Origin: an uncultured Burkholderiales bacterium
GTDB taxonomy: Bacteria; Pseudomonadota; Gammaproteobacteria; Burkholderiales; Burkholderiaceae_D
Assembly: GCA_903904635.1 (NCBI GenBank)
Contig: CAIVDH010000292.1
Location: forward strand, 1-8,511
Reading direction: 5' to 3'
DNA: 8,511 nt
Numbering within the stretch: the first letter of the stretch is position 1; each line of letters begins with the position of its first letter. Under the pieces are notes generated by a model that saw only the letters and a list, made by a program, of their open reading frames with translations, was not told where the DNA came from and ran no database searches. Below, piece by piece: positions 6,924-8,511 of the stretch. A program made the translations under genes and the position numbers.

Positions 6924-8147
6924 ATGAACCAAGCACGTCATGCTCCTCTGGCAATTCATGGGCAAAATTATCGGCAAATCCGGCGCGTGCATAATCTGCG
7001 TCGCTTGCGTCAGATATTTATCGTTGCGCTGGCACTGCTACTCACTGCAGGCGGCATAACCATGATTCGTAAGCAGGCGCAGGCTGCAGCGCTTGCCGCT
7101 GATGCCAAGAAAAAAGGGATACATTATGCGATCGTTACGCATGCAGAAGAAGGTAGTGCCGGGCAGAGTATCGCGCTGCCGGGTACGCTCTTAGGCCAGA
7201 TTGAGTCGCCCATTTCCTCTCGCGCCAGCGGTTATGTATTGCGATGGACGAGAGACATAGGTAGCAGCGTCAAGAAAGGTGAGCTGCTGGCAGAAATTAG
7301 CAGTCCCGAAACTGAGCAGCAAATCAGGCAGGCAGTGGCAGCGCGCGAGCAGGCCGTGTCAGTTGCAAATCTTGCCAAGCTTACGGTAGATCGATGGAAG
7401 GGCTTGCTGGATCAGCGTGCGGTTTCTCAGCAAGAGTATGACGAGCGTCGTAGTGCTTATGAGCAGGCACTAGCCAATGTTGGTGCGCTTGAGGCCAATA
7501 TTCAGCGCTTGAAAGAACTGCTGGGATTTGCTCGTATACTCGCGCCTTTTGATGGTGTCATTACTAAGCGAAATATAAACGTTGGTGACCTCGTTGAGGC
7601 GGGTGCCAATACCAGTCGTCCGTTATTTGTTCTGACGCAGATTAATACTTTGCGTGTGTATGTTTACGTACCGCAGGCATACTCAAATGGTATTCGTGTC
7701 GGTCAAACTGTGAGCTTGCGACAGGCAGAGTTACAAGGGCAAAAATTTGACGCTAAAATCGTACGCACTGCCCGTGCAATTGATCCTGCAAGCCGCAGCC
7801 TGCAGGTTGAGATTAGTGTGCAAAATCCGGGTGGCAGTTTGCTGCCTGGCGCGTATGTAGAAGTCTCATTGCCGGCCTATCATCGTGCCGGTTTGGTTGT
7901 GCCTGTTAACACCCTGCTGCTGCGTGGCGAAGGCCCGCGTATTGCCGTAGTCGATAACAAAGGCTATGTAAAATTAAATCCGGTTGAGCTGGGAAAAGAT
8001 TTTGGTGCAAAAGTTGAGATACTTAGTGGCATCAATGTTACTGATCGATTGGTATTGAATCCCGGCGACGGATTGTCTGATGGCGATCGCCTTGAAATAA
8101 TTGAGACGAAAGATAAGAACGTAAAAGACAAGACTAAGCATAATTAA
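6924..8147 (+). CDS. RND efflux periplasmic adaptor (membrane fusion protein)
   Basis: A 407-residue HlyD/AcrA-type adaptor that links the inner-membrane pump to an outer-membrane channel. A basic N-terminus (RRVHNLRRLRQ) is followed by one hydrophobic segment at ~31-48. There is no lipobox Cys, so it is probably anchored by an uncleaved helix and not as a lipoprotein like AcrA. The order of parts is: first half of the lipoyl-like domain (~92-128, GQIESPISSRASGYV and VKKGELLAEI), an alpha-hairpin coiled coil (~130-203), the second lipoyl half (ILAPFDGVITKRNINVGDLV, ~205-224), a beta-barrel (~243-316), and a membrane-proximal domain to ~393. The last ~14 residues are a charged Lys/Asp-rich tail. 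It starts 12 bases after the pump stop with only GAAAGA (6910-6915) as a possible ribosome site, so translational coupling to the pump is likely. Confidence 0.92.
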   Translation: MNQARHAPLAIHGQNYRQIRRVHNLRRLRQIFIVALALLLTAGGITMIRKQAQAAALAADAKKKGIHYAIVTHAEEGSAGQSIALPGTLLGQIESPISSRASGYVLRWTRDIGSSVKKGELLAEISSPETEQQIRQAVAAREQAVSVANLAKLTVDRWKGLLDQRAVSQQEYDERRSAYEQALANVGALEANIQRLKELLGFARILAPFDGVITKRNINVGDLVEAGANTSRPLFVLTQINTLRVYVYVPQAYSNGIRVGQTVSLRQAELQGQKFDAKIVRTARAIDPASRSLQVEISVQNPGGSLLPGAYVEVSLPAYHRAGLVVPVNTLLLRGEGPRIAVVDNKGYVKLNPVELGKDFGAKVEILSGINVTDRLVLNPGDGLSDGDRLEIIETKDKNVKDKTKHN

Positions 8148-8215
8148 ATTACCCTTGATCTGCTCCACTGGCCTTACCTTAAGTTGTCTGATACCCGATT
8201 AGTAAACCAATATAA

Positions 8216-8222
8216 AAAAGGA
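8216..8222 (+). promoter_or_regulatory. ribosome binding site of the FKBP gene
   Basis: AAAAGGA ends 5 bases before the ATG at 8228 and is the clearest Shine-Dalgarno site in the window. It supports a start that gives a proper signal peptide. The 80-base gap before the gene (8148-8227) shows no clear terminator; a promoter there cannot be fixed by eye. Confidence 0.65.
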
Positions 8223-8227
8223 ACATC

Positions 8228-8511
8228 ATGAAAGTTAGCTTACGATTTGCCGCACTTATGGTTGCCATGAGTTTTACAGTTAGTAGTGTGGCTCAAAACA
8301 GATCCGAAACTTTGGATTCAGGCGTGATTGTGGAGCATATTAAGGAAGGTACTGGTGATAGCCCTAAAGCTTCCGATACCGTAGTTGCACATTATCGAGG
8401 CACGCTGCAAGATGGTAAAGAATTCGATAGCAGCTTTAAACGTGGCGAACCTGCGGCCTTTCCATTGAACCGTGTCGTGCCATGCTGGACTCAGGGCATG
8501 CAAAAAATCAA
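8228..8511 (+). CDS. exported FKBP-type peptidyl-prolyl cis-trans isomerase, 3'-truncated by window edge
   Basis: Catalyses proline cis-trans isomerisation, probably as a periplasmic folding helper. The first 94 codons are visible and the frame stays open to the window end. Residues 1-22 form a signal peptide (basic MKVSLR, hydrophobic core, likely cleavage after S-V-A at 22). The FKBP domain follows with VVAHYRGTLQDGKEFDSSF (52-70) and VVPCWTQGMQ (83-92). By alignment with human FKBP12, Tyr56, Phe66, Asp67, Val83, Val84 and Trp87 match pocket residues Tyr26, Phe36, Asp37, Val55, Ile56 and Trp59. Only about 25 residues separate signal peptide and domain, so it lacks the long N-terminal dimerisation region of Mip/FkpA and should be a short single-domain form. 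Its link to the efflux operon upstream is unproven. Confidence 0.9.
   Translation, partial: MKVSLRFAALMVAMSFTVSSVAQNRSETLDSGVIVEHIKEGTGDSPKASDTVVAHYRGTLQDGKEFDSSFKRGEPAAFPLNRVVPCWTQGMQKI

Noticed and set aside
8318..8503. Minus-strand open frame of 61 codons
   Set aside because: Antisense to the FKBP domain, whose + strand frame has a signal peptide, ribosome site and family motifs.

Overview
The window looks like chromosomal DNA from a Gram-negative bacterium, most likely a betaproteobacterium (inference). It carries a 3-hydroxybutyrate dehydrogenase, a patatin-like hydrolase and acetoacetate decarboxylase genes in a row, an arrangement expected in bacteria that store polyhydroxybutyrate (PHB). 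The complete and partial genes all lie on the + strand. Base composition is roughly balanced, and I see no insertion sequences, phage genes, tRNA or rRNA genes, or CRISPR arrays.

Left half (1-3383): a tightly packed four-gene set. It starts with a 5'-truncated D-3-hydroxybutyrate dehydrogenase, followed by a patatin-like hydrolase, an acetoacetate decarboxylase with its full active site (Adc1), and a tandem Adc paralogue (Adc2). A plausible scheme is that the patatin protein releases hydroxybutyrate from PHB (or acts on lipid), the dehydrogenase oxidises D-3-hydroxybutyrate to acetoacetate, and Adc1 decarboxylates acetoacetate to acetone and CO2. Adc2 is the most notable item. It keeps the Adc fold signature but has lost the Schiff-base lysine (Met instead) and two active-site glutamates (Gln and Ala instead), so it should not be a classical decarboxylase.

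Middle (3384-3716): a 333-base intergenic region. It holds a perfect 13-bp hairpin just past the adc operon and a consensus TATAAT -10 element shortly before the next gene. That -10 element lies inside an 11-bp palindrome.

Right half (3717-8147): a two-gene tripartite-efflux operon. The RND inner-membrane pump comes first and the periplasmic adaptor second, the reverse of the acrAB order. No outer-membrane channel gene follows inside the window. The pump keeps the TM4 Asp-Asp pair but has no lysine at the usual TM10 position. From 8228 to the right edge is the start of an exported FKBP-type peptidyl-prolyl isomerase, cut off by the window end.
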